Shown here: one piece after another, positions 1-8,089 of the stretch
Layout: each line of letters opens with the position of its first letter
Position numbering within the stretch: the stretch's first letter is position 1
NCBI GenBank assembly: GCA_002364245.1
Contig: DEXR01000001.1
Span: 27,187 to 42,437, forward strand
DNA length: 15,251 bases
Reading direction: 5' to 3'
From: Flavobacteriaceae bacterium UBA3179
GTDB taxonomy: Bacteria; Bacteroidota; Bacteroidia; Flavobacteriales; Flavobacteriaceae
The notes under the pieces: model-generated
What the model was told of the DNA's origin: nothing
Database searches by the model: none
Seen by the model: only the letters and a program-made list of their open reading frames with translations
Program-made: the position numbers and the translations under genes

Positions 1-389
1 CCTAAGTGACCACCACAAGTGGCGCAGTGCTCTTCGTTACGGCTGTAACCTAACTTATTGTCGGTGGAAAATTCTACATTTCCTTCAATAAACCGATCAA
101 AACTTGGCCATCCGGTACCGCTTTTAAATTTATTTTCGCTTTTATATAATGGTGTTCCGCATCCGGCACAAACGTAAGTTCCTTTTTCTTTATTGCTGTT
201 TAATTCGCTTGAAAAGGGACGTTCTGTAGCGGCATGACGGAGCACCTGATATTCCATATCGGTAAGTTCCGCTTTCCATTCAGCATCGGTTTTGGTAACC
301 TCATATTCCTTTTGTTCTTTTTTATCCTGTGCTTTGGAGTTACAACTAAACAGTACGACGCTACACAGTAAAAAAATGAATTTTTTCAT
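1..389 (-). CDS. msrB: Peptide-methionine (R)-S-oxide reductase MsrB, lipoprotein form, 3' end cut by window
   Basis: MsrB reduces methionine-R-sulfoxide in oxidised proteins. Only about the first 129 residues lie in the window, because the gene runs off position 1. The N-terminus is a lipoprotein signal: a hydrophobic stretch at residues 4-15 ending LFSC, with Cys16 as the lipidation site, so the enzyme probably works in the periplasm or at the outer membrane. The MsrB fold is recognised by the zinc cysteine pairs C74/C77 (VCAGC) and C122/C125 (CATC), the SGTGWPSF motif at residues 90-97, and the GGHLG run where the sequence stops. The catalytic Cys of the usual RYCVNS-like motif would lie beyond the edge and cannot be checked. 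The ATG at 387-389 is 3 bp after the stop of the upstream collagen-motif lipoprotein gene, so the two are very likely cotranscribed. Family assignment is confident; the periplasmic location is inferred from the lipobox. Confidence 0.93.
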   Translation of the reverse strand, partial: MKKFIFLLCSVVLFSCNSKAQDKKEQKEYEVTKTDAEWKAELTDMEYQVLRHAATERPFSSELNSNKEKGTYVCAGCGTPLYKSENKFKSGTGWPSFDRFIEGNVEFSTDNKLGYSRNEEHCATCGGHL

Positions 390-392
390 AGT

Positions 393-917
393 TTAATTTT
401 CAAGATTAATGACTTCAATTTCTGAATTGCTCATAATGTCATTCATTGTCAAATCTGCAGTTGCAAATTCGGCTGGGACGATGGCAACTCTAAATATTTG
501 GTCGTTGGTAAAGTCAGTTCCTAACGTTGATACATCAAAATTTCCATCGATTACAAATTGAATATCAAAAAAAGTATGGTTAAAACTGTATTCTATAAAT
601 TCACCAGTGCCATCATTGAAAAACTGACTTCTTGGTAGTTGTACCCAAATATCAGCAGGTGGGTCTACTATTGGGTCTTGACCTATAAATTGATATGCTA
701 GCACAACATCACTTTCAAAAACCTCTATATTACTAGGAAATTCTATAAATGCTGAAGTTAAAGATTGTGATTGTGAATCAAATTGAAAATCTACTGTAGC
801 TTCAAAAACCTGTGCTAAGAAAGCATCACCCGGAGGTCCTGGAGGTCCTGGGTCACCTTCACATGATGAAAATAAAAAAGTGGTCGAAAGCGCTAAAAAT
901 AAAAGTATCTGTTTCAT
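393..917 (-). CDS. Collagen-motif lipoprotein of unknown function
   Basis: This 174-residue predicted lipoprotein has a hydrophobic signal at residues 4-18 ending FSSC, with Cys19 as the lipid attachment site. A short collagen-like Gly-X-Y block, GDPGPPGPPGD, follows directly at residues 21-31. The remaining ~140 residues are acidic, rich in Phe, Ile and Asp, and look like an all-beta domain without a catalytic motif I recognise. Similar small lipoproteins with a collagen-like block just after the lipid Cys are common in Flavobacteriia, and I know of no assigned function. The Gly-X-Y block is far too short for a stable triple helix on its own and may act as a stiff linker away from the membrane. 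The gene is followed 3 bp later by msrB, which suggests an operon. No terminator lies between them. Being a real gene is confident; any role is open. Confidence 0.85.
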   Translation of the reverse strand: MKQILLFLALSTTFLFSSCEGDPGPPGPPGDAFLAQVFEATVDFQFDSQSQSLTSAFIEFPSNIEVFESDVVLAYQFIGQDPIVDPPADIWVQLPRSQFFNDGTGEFIEYSFNHTFFDIQFVIDGNFDVSTLGTDFTNDQIFRVAIVPAEFATADLTMNDIMSNSEIEVINLEN

Positions 918-988
918 AATTTGTGTGTTTTAATAAATATAGTAGCAAAAGCTATTCCAGTTTTTATATAAATTTTAATAAAAATCAA

Positions 989-1014
989 TTGTATTATCTT
1001 TAACTTTAAATTTG
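989..1014 (+). promoter_or_regulatory. Candidate Bacteroidota promoter for the M48 peptidase gene
   Basis: A perfect -7 box TAAATTTG (1007-1014, consensus TAnnTTTG) lies 20 bp upstream of the ATG at 1034. A TTG at 989-991 could serve as the -33 element, but the 15-bp spacing is shorter than the usual 17-23. The implied leader is about 12-15 nt and A-rich, as is typical for the phylum. Confidence 0.5.
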
Positions 1015-1033
1015 AAACGTAAAAAAACAAACA

Positions 1034-1852
1034 ATGATTTATAAAAAAACACTCTCCTTAGTAGCAGTACTTGTGTTTGCTGTAGCTTGTAGTACTAATC
1101 CATTTACAGGAAAAAAAACCTTGGCTTTAGTCCCTAATTCTCAAATATTGCCAATGGCATTTCAGCAATATGATCAATTTTTATCTGAAAATAAAGTAAT
1201 TAAAGGAACCTCAGATGCCCAGATGGTTGAAAGGGTTGGACAAAAAATATCAACCGCGGCAGAGCGGTACCTCACAGCTAATGGCTATGCTGGATATTTA
1301 AAAAACTATCGTTGGGAATATTCACTAATTGATGATGACACAAAAAATGCTTGGGCGATGCCTGGCGGTAAAATAGCTTTTTATAAAGGAATTATGCCCA
1401 TTGCTAAAAATGAAGCTGGTGTAGCTTCTATTATGGGGCATGAGGTAGCACATGCATTAGCTAACCACGGGCAACAGCGTATGAGTGCCGCACAACTACA
1501 ACAATTAGGGGCTGTAGCTGGAAATTTAGCATTGGCCAAAAATCCAGAAAATCAACAGATATTTAATCAATATTACGGAGTTGGAACACAAGTAGGGGTC
1601 ATGTTGCCTTTTAGTAGAAGTAACGAAGTAGAAGCCGACAGAATAGGGTTAACCCTTATGGCAATTGCAGGATACGACCCAATAGTGGCAGCAGATTTAT
1701 GGCAACGAATGCAACAACAGGGTGGAGGAGCACCCCCAGAATTTTTAAGTACACACCCTTCTAGTGAGACTCGTATACGAAATATACAAAGTTGGGCTGC
1801 TGAAGCAAAAGCCGAAGCCCGAAAGTATGGTGTAACTTCTTTTAAGAAATAA
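1034..1852 (+). CDS. M48 family zinc metalloprotease, lipoprotein
   Basis: This is a 272-residue M48 peptidase of the single-domain lipoprotein type (related to E. coli LoiP/YcaL and the periplasmic part of BepA), expected to degrade misfolded envelope proteins. The signal is a hydrophobic run at residues 7-18 followed by Cys19. The lipobox is slightly atypical (FAVAC, Ala at -3), but the CSTNPFTGKK that follows is characteristic of this family. The zinc site is HEVAH at residues 136-140, with the third ligand Glu198 in the ExxAD motif (EVEAD, 198-202). NAWAMPGGKI (105-114) and STHPSSETRI (239-248) are two further conserved family blocks. There is no transmembrane segment and no TPR extension. 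A perfect TAnnTTTG box sits just upstream, and a hairpin terminator follows the stop. The gene is divergent from the msrB operon. Substrate is unknown. Confidence 0.94.
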   Translation: MIYKKTLSLVAVLVFAVACSTNPFTGKKTLALVPNSQILPMAFQQYDQFLSENKVIKGTSDAQMVERVGQKISTAAERYLTANGYAGYLKNYRWEYSLIDDDTKNAWAMPGGKIAFYKGIMPIAKNEAGVASIMGHEVAHALANHGQQRMSAAQLQQLGAVAGNLALAKNPENQQIFNQYYGVGTQVGVMLPFSRSNEVEADRIGLTLMAIAGYDPIVAADLWQRMQQQGGGAPPEFLSTHPSSETRIRNIQSWAAEAKAEARKYGVTSFKK

Positions 1853-1884
1853 GTTTTTAAAAAGAATAATTTCAAGTAATTTAG

Positions 1885-1923
1885 TCCCGTTTTGATATAA
1901 ATCAGAACGGGATTTTGTTTTAA
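1885..1923 (+). terminator. Rho-independent terminator after the M48 peptidase gene
   Basis: Arms of 12 bp (1885-1896 and 1901-1912; one G-U pair) enclose a 4-nt ATAA loop. The T-rich tail ATTTTGTTTT follows. It ends 10 bp before the start of the transporter gene, leaving little room for a separate promoter, so that gene may depend on readthrough. Confidence 0.8.
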
Positions 1924-1932
1924 AACACTTCT

Positions 1933-3261
1933 ATGGCTAACCTACCAAAAGGCAGTAAAAAGCTGCTAAACGCTTGGGCTTTTTATGACTGGGCAAACTC
2001 TGTATATAGTTTAGTAATTGCATCAGCCATTTTTCCAATATTTTATGGTGCCTTGACACTTGTCAAAGATGAAAAAGGGAAAATACTCGACGATACGGTG
2101 ACTTTTCTAGGGTTCGACTTTAATAATGATACCCTAATTAGTTATGTAACTGCGGCAGCTTTTTTAATGGTTTCAATAGTAAGTCCGCTATTAAGTGGTG
2201 TTGCTGATTATGTAGGTAACAAAAAAGTATTTATGAAGTTTTTCTGTTACCTGGGTGCAGTTTCTTGTATTGGTCTGTATTGGTTTTCATTAGACTATTT
2301 ATGGTTTGGGCTCCTGTGTTATTTTTTAGCATTGATTGGCTTTTGGGCGAGCTTGGTGTTTTATAATTCATATTTACCGGATATAGCTTTTCCTGAACAA
2401 CAAGATAAAATTAGTGCGAAAGGATACTCATTGGGGTATATAGGCAGCGTTATTTTATTGTGCGTCTGTCTTGCCATGATTTTAATGTACGAAACTTTCG
2501 GTTTTGAAGATGAAGGGTTACCAACACGCTTATCGTTTGTGTTAACGGGTGTTTGGTGGATAGGATTTAGTCAGTACACGTATTATTACCTTCCGAAGGG
2601 AAATAAAAAACAAAAATTTACAAAACACCTTCTTTTCAATGGATTTAAGGAACTAAAGAAAATTTGGAATAAACTAGGCGAAAACAAAAGCCTAAAAAGA
2701 TATTTAGCTGCTTTTTTTATATATAGTATGGCGGTGCAAACTATAATGTTAGTGGCCACTTATTTTGGGATAGAAGAATTGGATTGGGGCGAAACAAACG
2801 CCACTACAGGATTAATTGTAAGTATTTTATTAATTCAATTAGTAGCAGTTTTAGGTGCCTTTTTAACGTCTCGTGCTTCAGCTAAATTTGGAAACATAAA
2901 TACTTTAATTGTTTTAAATATAATCTGGATTTGCATTTGCATCTATGCCTATTCTATAACAACACCTGTACAGTTTTATGTTACAGCAGGATTTGTAGGT
3001 CTGGTAATGGGTGGAATACAATCGCTTTCACGTTCTACATACTCAAAATTAATTCCGGAAGGAGCAATAGATACCGCTTCCTATTTCAGTTTTTATGATG
3101 TAGCTGAAAAAATTGGGATTGTAATTGGGATGTTCAGTTATGGATTTGTAGCACAAGCAACCGGTAGCATTCGGTATGCAATACTATTCTTTATCCTGTT
3201 TTTTGTCGTAGGGCTTGTTTTGTTATTCCGTGTTCCGAGAGGGGTAGAAGTTTCAGAATAA
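1933..3261 (+). CDS. UMF1-type (Atg22-like) MFS transporter
   Basis: This 442-residue integral inner-membrane protein has about 12 hydrophobic segments and belongs to the UMF1 branch of the major facilitator superfamily, the branch that also contains yeast Atg22. Signature blocks are AWAFYDWANS (14-23), YNSYLPDIA (144-152), GYSLGYIG (164-171), GGIQSLSRSTYSKLIP (360-375) and SFYDVAEK (386-393). A soluble loop rich in Lys (about 221-255) separates the two six-helix halves. Atg22 exports amino acids from the vacuole, but the substrate of bacterial members is not established, and nothing nearby identifies it. The ATG at 1933 is the start because it directly precedes the conserved KLLNAWAFYDWANS region. 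The gene begins 10 bp after a terminator-like hairpin and converges on the GIN-domain gene. Confidence 0.93.
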   Translation: MANLPKGSKKLLNAWAFYDWANSVYSLVIASAIFPIFYGALTLVKDEKGKILDDTVTFLGFDFNNDTLISYVTAAAFLMVSIVSPLLSGVADYVGNKKVFMKFFCYLGAVSCIGLYWFSLDYLWFGLLCYFLALIGFWASLVFYNSYLPDIAFPEQQDKISAKGYSLGYIGSVILLCVCLAMILMYETFGFEDEGLPTRLSFVLTGVWWIGFSQYTYYYLPKGNKKQKFTKHLLFNGFKELKKIWNKLGENKSLKRYLAAFFIYSMAVQTIMLVATYFGIEELDWGETNATTGLIVSILLIQLVAVLGAFLTSRASAKFGNINTLIVLNIIWICICIYAYSITTPVQFYVTAGFVGLVMGGIQSLSRSTYSKLIPEGAIDTASYFSFYDVAEKIGIVIGMFSYGFVAQATGSIRYAILFFILFFVVGLVLLFRVPRGVEVSE

Positions 3262-3265
3262 AAAA

Positions 3266-3295
3266 AATCCTAAAAAGAAAGTTCTCTTTAGGATT
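3266..3295. terminator. Shared terminator between convergent transporter and GIN-domain genes
   Basis: Perfect 9-bp arms AATCCTAAA (3266-3274) and TTTAGGATT (3287-3295) enclose a 12-nt loop. A-rich sequence precedes and T-rich sequence follows, so it can act in both directions. It occupies most of the 56 bp between the two stop codons. Confidence 0.7.
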
Positions 3296-3317
3296 AATTC
3301 TTTACTTAAAAGGCGAC

Positions 3318-4052
3318 TTAGATTGATTTAATCGATCCGCTCCCTAACACTTTGGTGTCACTTTTTGATGGATTTCCTTTATAAGAAATATCACCAGAGC
3401 CATGAACTCGGGCTTTTATACTCTTTTTTGCTGAAACGGTTGCATCTCCAGAACCGGAAACATATACTTCAGTAGCATTGGCATCAAAACTTCTGCCATC
3501 AAAATCACCGCTACCGCTTAACTTCAATTCAAAATTATCGGCGCTTCCAGTTAATTTCATGTCACCAGAGCCTGTTACTTTAGCATTTAACGAACTAGAC
3601 TCAACGTTCAAAATAACATCACCAGAGCCAACTATACTGGTCTCAAAGTTATTGGCTTTAATTTTTTTAGTAGACGTAATATCACCAGATCCAACCAATT
3701 TCACTTCAGAGAGATCTTGAAAAGGAACAGTTACATCAATCCCTTTTTTAGTGCTAATGGAATGCCCTTTTTTTACTGAAATGATTAAGGTGTTACCTTC
3801 GCTACGAATATCAAGGTGTTCGTGTATGTTCTCATCGGTCGTAACGTTAATGGAACCTTCTGTACCGCTAACAAGGGTTACATCCATAGATCCGGTTACG
3901 TGTACGTTGTCATAATCACCTGTTAAGACAGTTTTAGTGGTTACACTTCCGTTTCCCTTAACTTTTGAATTGTTCCAGTTTTGAGCAATTGCAGGTTGTG
4001 CTGTTATTGACAGTAAGAAGACAATAAGTATGGTTTTTGTTAATGTTTTCAT
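3318..4052 (-). CDS. GIN/DUF2807-domain secreted repeat protein
   Basis: This 244-residue exported protein has a signal peptide (residues 1-23, cleavage after AIA) followed by a putative auto-transporter adhesin head GIN domain (DUF2807). After a non-repetitive part (about 24-115) come seven copies of a GSGD-type turn at residues 121, 142, 161, 180, 200, 218 and 237; the last is GSGS. The spacing is 18-21 residues, as expected for successive rungs of a right-handed beta-helix, and hydrophobic residues alternate between turns. The DNA shows the repeat as recurring TCACCAGAGCC words on the plus strand. These proteins are widespread in Bacteroidota. Their function is not established, and the 'adhesin' name rests on structure only. 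A weak -7-like TATATTTA lies at 4082-4089 on the minus strand. The gene shares a terminator with the convergent transporter gene. Confidence 0.92.
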   Translation of the reverse strand: MKTLTKTILIVFLLSITAQPAIAQNWNNSKVKGNGSVTTKTVLTGDYDNVHVTGSMDVTLVSGTEGSINVTTDENIHEHLDIRSEGNTLIISVKKGHSISTKKGIDVTVPFQDLSEVKLVGSGDITSTKKIKANNFETSIVGSGDVILNVESSSLNAKVTGSGDMKLTGSADNFELKLSGSGDFDGRSFDANATEVYVSGSGDATVSAKKSIKARVHGSGDISYKGNPSKSDTKVLGSGSIKSI

Positions 4053-4467
4053 GTGATTATTTGGTTTTATAAGCGTTCGATTAAATATAGTTATAAAAAA
4101 GATTGATTTCTTTTCTGTAAAGACGTTTTTTAAGACAGTGTGTTACAGTTGAGATGAATATTTTATTGGGTGCTTGACGTTGAAAGATATTATGTTTTAT
4201 TAAATGTAAAATTAAAATGCAATGGTGTCTAAGTAATTTTATGGTTTAAAACAGTTTGATGGAAAGCAACTTGTTGGTTATGTGAAATTGTATCGAAAAT
4301 TCAAATTAGTCTTTAATACTTCCTTGGCATAACTATTGAATATTATATTGCGAAGGTCAACAAGCATAACGCTAAGCAGTTGGTTTTCAGCAAAAATTAT
4401 ATAAAGAATTATTTAAAAACAGCTATTGTGCGCCTTATTTTGGTGACACAATGTCTTAAAATACTAT
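4053..4467. other. 415-bp gene-free divergent intergenic region upstream of lon
   Basis: No convincing coding sequence is seen on either strand; all frames are broken by frequent stops. It must contain the promoters of lon (plus) and the GIN gene (minus). For lon only a one-mismatch -7-like TTATTTTG (4435-4442) is visible, without a well-spaced TTG. For the GIN gene, TATATTTA (minus strand, 4082-4089) is the best candidate. No CIRCE or other known heat-shock operator was seen. The main structure is the imperfect inverted repeat listed separately. Confidence 0.6.
4128..4461. repeat. 334-bp block bounded by an imperfect 16-bp inverted repeat
   Basis: The left arm TTTTAAGACAGTGTGT (4128-4143) matches the reverse complement of the right arm (4446-4461) at 15 of 16 positions. 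Extending 3 bp inward gives 17 of 19 (4128-4146 and 4443-4461). The right arm ends 6 bp before the lon ATG. The enclosed DNA has no gene. This could be the remnant of a small non-autonomous mobile element with terminal inverted repeats, or two copies of a regulatory site. No target-site duplication is obvious at the ends, so the mobile-element reading is only a possibility. Confidence 0.4.
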
Positions 4468-6918
4468 ATGGCCCATTCAAAAGTAAAAACATTAGACAGT
4501 TTGTCATTGCAGGAATTAGAGCAAGATGCGGAGTTAATCCCTTTAATGACGGCTGAAGACGAAGATGCAATGAACAGAGAAGAATTACCGGAAATACTTC
4601 CTATTCTTCCACTTCGAAATACGGTATTATTCCCTGGTGTAGTAGTTCCTATTACTGCTGGACGTGATAAATCGATCAAGTTGATTAACGAAACCAATAA
4701 AGGAAGCAAAACCATTGGAGTCGTTTCGCAAAAGGACGAAGAGATAGAAGACCCCAGTTTAAACGAAATCAACACCATTGGTACGGTTGCAAAAATACTT
4801 CGTGTTTTAAAAATGCCTGACGGAAATACAACCGTAATCATTCAAGGTAAAAAACGCTTTGAAACAACCGAAGTAATCACTACTGAACCGTATATGACGG
4901 CTACCATTCGGGAAGTGACTGAAGCAAAACCTGCTAAAGAAAGTGAAGAGTTTTCTGCTATTATTGATTCTATTAAAGAAATCGCTCTTGAAATTATAAA
5001 AGGAAGCCCAAATATTCCTTCGGAAGCGGCTTTTGCAATTAAAAACATTGAGAGCAATTCGTTTTTAATCAACTTTGTTTCATCAAACTTGAACATTTCA
5101 GTAAAAGAAAAGCAGAGTTTGCTTGAAATGAACGACTTGAAAGAGCGTGCAATGGAGACGCTTAAATATATGAATGTTGAGTTGCAGAAATTATCATTGC
5201 GTAATGACATTCAGTCTAAAGTGCAAAGTGATATCAATCAGCAACAACGTGAGTATTTTCTTCAGCAACAAATGAAGACCATTCAGGAAGAATTGGGAGG
5301 GAATTCCAATGAAGCTGAAATACAAGAAATGCGCGAAAAGGCGAAAGCAAAAAAGTGGGGTGATGAAGTGCAAGAGCATTTTGATAAAGAAATCACCAAA
5401 TTACAACGTATGAATCCGCAAGTTGCTGAATATAGCATTCAAAGTAACTATTTGGATCTCTTACTTGATTTACCTTGGAATGAATTTAGTACCGATAAAT
5501 TCGATCTTAAAAGAGCAAGGAAAATTCTAGACCGTGATCATTATGGCCTAGATGATGTGAAAAAACGAATTATCGAATATCTAGCCGTTTTAAAACTTCG
5601 GAACGATATGAAATCACCAATTCTATGTTTGTATGGACCTCCGGGAGTTGGTAAAACATCTTTAGGTAAATCAATCGCTGAAGCTTTGGGTAGAGAATAC
5701 GTGAGAATGTCACTAGGTGGTTTACGGGATGAGGCTGAAATACGCGGACACCGTAAAACCTATATTGGTGCTATGCCAGGACGTATTGTTAAGAACATAA
5801 AAAAGGCAGGAACAAGTAATCCAGTCTTTGTATTAGATGAAATAGATAAACTTTCTATAGGAAGTCAAGGAGACCCTTCTTCAGCAATGTTGGAAGTATT
5901 AGACCCCGAGCAAAACAATGCTTTTTATGATAACTTCTTAGAGTTAGGGTACGATTTGTCTAAAGTGATGTTTATAGCCACTTCAAATAGCTTAAGCACC
6001 ATTCAACCAGCGCTTCGGGACCGTATGGAAATCATTAATGTTACGGGATATACAGTGGAAGAAAAAGTTGAAATTGCGAAACGACACTTATTGCCAAAAC
6101 AATTGGAAGAACACGGCCTTACTAAAGACGACCTTAAAATTGGTAAAAAGCAATTAGAGAAAATAGTAGAGGGATATACGCGTGAAAGTGGAGTTCGTAG
6201 TTTAGAAAAGCAAATTGCCAAAATGGTTCGTTTTGCAGCTATGAAAATAGCAATGGATGAGGAATATGATAAAAAAGTAACCAATGAAACAGTGGTTGAA
6301 GCGCTAGGAAGTCCTAAGCTAGAACGGAACAAGTACGAAAACAACGACGTAGCCGGAGTGGTTACAGGATTGGCTTGGACACGAGTTGGTGGTGATATCC
6401 TTTTTATAGAATCTACACTTTCTAAAGGTAAAGGTCAGTTAAATATGACCGGAAACCTTGGTAAGGTGATGAAAGAATCGGCAACCATTGCGTTGGAATA
6501 CATAAAATCGAATGCAGAAGAATTAGGCATTTCGCCAGATATATTTGAGAAATACAATGTACACGTACACGTACCGGAAGGTGCTACGCCTAAAGATGGG
6601 CCAAGTGCGGGTATAACCATGTTAACGTCTTTAGTTTCTTTGTTTACGCAACGTAAAGTAAAGAAAAGCATTGCGATGACTGGTGAAATCACGTTACGTG
6701 GAAAAGTGCTTCCCGTTGGCGGAATCAAAGAAAAAATATTGGCTGCCAAGCGGGCTCACATTAAAGAAATTTTATTGTGTGAAGACAATAAACGTGACAT
6801 CGATGAAATTAAACCTGAATACTTAAAAGGGTTGACGTTCCATTATGTAAAAGACATGAGCGATGTGTTAGATTTAGCACTTACCAAACAGAAGGTAAAG
6901 AACGCTAAAAAGTTATAA
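4468..6918 (+). CDS. lon: ATP-dependent protease Lon (LonA type)
   Basis: Lon is the cytoplasmic AAA+ serine protease that degrades misfolded proteins and selected regulators. This copy has 816 residues, slightly longer than E. coli Lon (784), partly because of an acidic N-terminal extension of about 40 residues before the LON substrate-binding domain (starting near [14 protein letters not shown]). The coiled-coil middle includes [20 protein letters not shown]. In the AAA+ module, Walker A is GPPGVGKT (390-397) and Walker B is VFVLDEID with D457/E458. The protease domain has catalytic Ser713 (DGPSAG) and Lys756 (GGIKEK), 43 residues apart as in E. coli (S679/K722). All catalytic residues are present. 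The gene lies downstream of an unusually long gene-free stretch and is followed by a hairpin and a fresh promoter for porQ. Confidence 0.98.
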   Translation: MAHSKVKTLDSLSLQELEQDAELIPLMTAEDEDAMNREELPEILPILPLRNTVLFPGVVVPITAGRDKSIKLINETNKGSKTIGVVSQKDEEIEDPSLNEINTIGTVAKILRVLKMPDGNTTVIIQGKKRFETTEVITTEPYMTATIREVTEAKPAKESEEFSAIIDSIKEIALEIIKGSPNIPSEAAFAIKNIESNSFLINFVSSNLNISVKEKQSLLEMNDLKERAMETLKYMNVELQKLSLRNDIQSKVQSDINQQQREYFLQQQMKTIQEELGGNSNEAEIQEMREKAKAKKWGDEVQEHFDKEITKLQRMNPQVAEYSIQSNYLDLLLDLPWNEFSTDKFDLKRARKILDRDHYGLDDVKKRIIEYLAVLKLRNDMKSPILCLYGPPGVGKTSLGKSIAEALGREYVRMSLGGLRDEAEIRGHRKTYIGAMPGRIVKNIKKAGTSNPVFVLDEIDKLSIGSQGDPSSAMLEVLDPEQNNAFYDNFLELGYDLSKVMFIATSNSLSTIQPALRDRMEIINVTGYTVEEKVEIAKRHLLPKQLEEHGLTKDDLKIGKKQLEKIVEGYTRESGVRSLEKQIAKMVRFAAMKIAMDEEYDKKVTNETVVEALGSPKLERNKYENNDVAGVVTGLAWTRVGGDILFIESTLSKGKGQLNMTGNLGKVMKESATIALEYIKSNAEELGISPDIFEKYNVHVHVPEGATPKDGPSAGITMLTSLVSLFTQRKVKKSIAMTGEITLRGKVLPVGGIKEKILAAKRAHIKEILLCEDNKRDIDEIKPEYLKGLTFHYVKDMSDVLDLALTKQKVKNAKKL

Positions 6919-6929
6919 GATAGTTTTTG

Positions 6930-6971
6930 CCCCTTGTTAATTCCAATTATAATATTTGGTTTTTCAAGGGG
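6930..6971 (+). terminator. Possible hairpin after lon
   Basis: Perfect 7-bp arms CCCCTTG (6930-6936) and CAAGGGG (6965-6971) enclose 28 nt, in which CCAA and TTGG could pair further. The 3' side lacks a good T-tract, so termination is uncertain. The hairpin overlaps the possible -33 region of the porQ promoter. Confidence 0.35.
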
Positions 6972-6990
6972 TAAATTATATCTATATTTG
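6955..6990 (+). promoter_or_regulatory. Candidate Bacteroidota promoter for porQ-cmk
   Basis: A perfect -7 box TATATTTG (6983-6990; consensus TAnnTTTG) lies upstream of porQ. The nearest TTTG is at 6955-6958, a 24-bp gap that is slightly long. The predicted leader is about 70 nt. Confidence 0.5.
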
Positions 6991-7066
6991 AAAACCTTTT
7001 ATTCCGCTTAAAAATAAATTAATATTGCAGTCGTTAAAAGGTATAGAATTAAGGTAACCACTGTAC

Positions 7067-8089
7067 ATGAACCAAAAGGTTTACTTCTTATTATTTACAA
7101 TCTTACTATCAACTACTGCTGTAGCGCAAGTAGGAGGGAGTTCAACGTATCAGTTTTTAAACTTAGTAAATTCCCCACGACAAGCTGCCTTAGGTGGAAA
7201 GACGGTCACTAATTACGATTACGATCCCACGCAAGCACTTTTTAACCCTGCAGCCATTAATCCGGAGATGGATAATCAGTTTTCGCTTAATTATGCAAAT
7301 TATATTGGTGATGTAAATTACGGTACTGCTGCCTATGCCTATGCTTGGGACCGCCGTACACAAGTAATTAATGCAGGTGTTACCTATATCAATTATGGAA
7401 AATTTGATGGTTATGACGAACAAGGAAACGCAACCAATAGTTTTAGCGGTGGAGAAGTAGCCCTGTCTTTTGGTCACGCTCGTAATATTGCATTTACCGA
7501 TTTTTACATAGGGGCCAATGTAAAATTTATTTCATCAAAATTAGAACAATACAGCTCTTTTGGAGTGGCTACCGATATTGGTGTTATGTATGTTTATCAA
7601 GACTGGGATTTACATATTACCGGAGTTGCCAGAAACTTAGGCACGCAAATTACACCATATCATGAAACCTACGAAAAACTACCGTTTGAATTAATTTTCG
7701 GAATATCACAAACGTTAAAAAACATTCCCATTCGTTGGCATTTTACCTTAGAGAACATGCAACGCTGGAATGTTGCGTTTGCCAACCCCAATCGTGATGA
7801 AACCGATTTAGAAGGGAATTCTACCAGCGAAAAAATCAATTTTATTGATAATGCTTTTCGACATATGATTGTTGGGGTAGAATTATTTCCAGAAGGTGGG
7901 TTTAACCTTCGGTTAGGTTATAATTTACGTAGGGGGGAAGAACTTCGTATTCTAGAACAACGTGCCTTTGCCGGATTAAGCGCTGGGTTTTCTTTAAAAC
8001 TAAACAAACTTCGATTAAGTTACTCTTATGCTCAATATAGTTTGGCCGCTTCAACAAGTACTTTCGGACTCAATATAGACCTACAATAA
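7067..8089 (+). CDS. porQ: Type IX secretion system protein PorQ
   Basis: PorQ is an outer-membrane beta-barrel protein of the FadL-like PorP/PorV group. In P. gingivalis it belongs to the cell-surface attachment complex of the type IX secretion system with PorU, PorV and PorZ. This 340-residue protein has a signal peptide (1-20, cleavage AVA/Q). The family N-terminal block follows: SSTYQFLNLVNSPRQAALGGK (25-45), with the SPRxAALGG motif. Aromatic-rich amphipathic strands continue to the C-terminus (GLSAGFSLKLNKLRLSYSYAQYS), as in an outer-membrane barrel. The stop codon overlaps the cmk start by one base (TAATG), so translation of the two is probably coupled. porQ beside cmk is a recurring arrangement in Bacteroidota, which supports the call. 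A perfect TAnnTTTG promoter box lies about 77 bp upstream. A generic PorV-like paralogue is the only real alternative. Confidence 0.9.
   Translation: MNQKVYFLLFTILLSTTAVAQVGGSSTYQFLNLVNSPRQAALGGKTVTNYDYDPTQALFNPAAINPEMDNQFSLNYANYIGDVNYGTAAYAYAWDRRTQVINAGVTYINYGKFDGYDEQGNATNSFSGGEVALSFGHARNIAFTDFYIGANVKFISSKLEQYSSFGVATDIGVMYVYQDWDLHITGVARNLGTQITPYHETYEKLPFELIFGISQTLKNIPIRWHFTLENMQRWNVAFANPNRDETDLEGNSTSEKINFIDNAFRHMIVGVELFPEGGFNLRLGYNLRRGEELRILEQRAFAGLSAGFSLKLNKLRLSYSYAQYSLAASTSTFGLNIDLQ

Noticed and set aside
3390..3690. Recurring TCACCAGAGCC words at regular spacing resemble a CRISPR array.
   Set aside because: They encode the GSGD turns of a continuous reading frame, the spacing follows the protein repeat (about 57 bp), and the words are short and imperfect.
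4340..4385. GCATAACG and nearby CAACAAGC upstream of lon looked like part of an integron attC site.
   Set aside because: No matching inverse core (GTTRRRY) and RYYYAAC pair at proper spacing, no cassette gene and no integrase are present.
4053..4467. Possible heat-shock operator (CIRCE or HAIR) controlling lon.
   Set aside because: No TTAGCACTC-N9-GAGTGCTAA or CTTGAGT-type inverted repeat is found.
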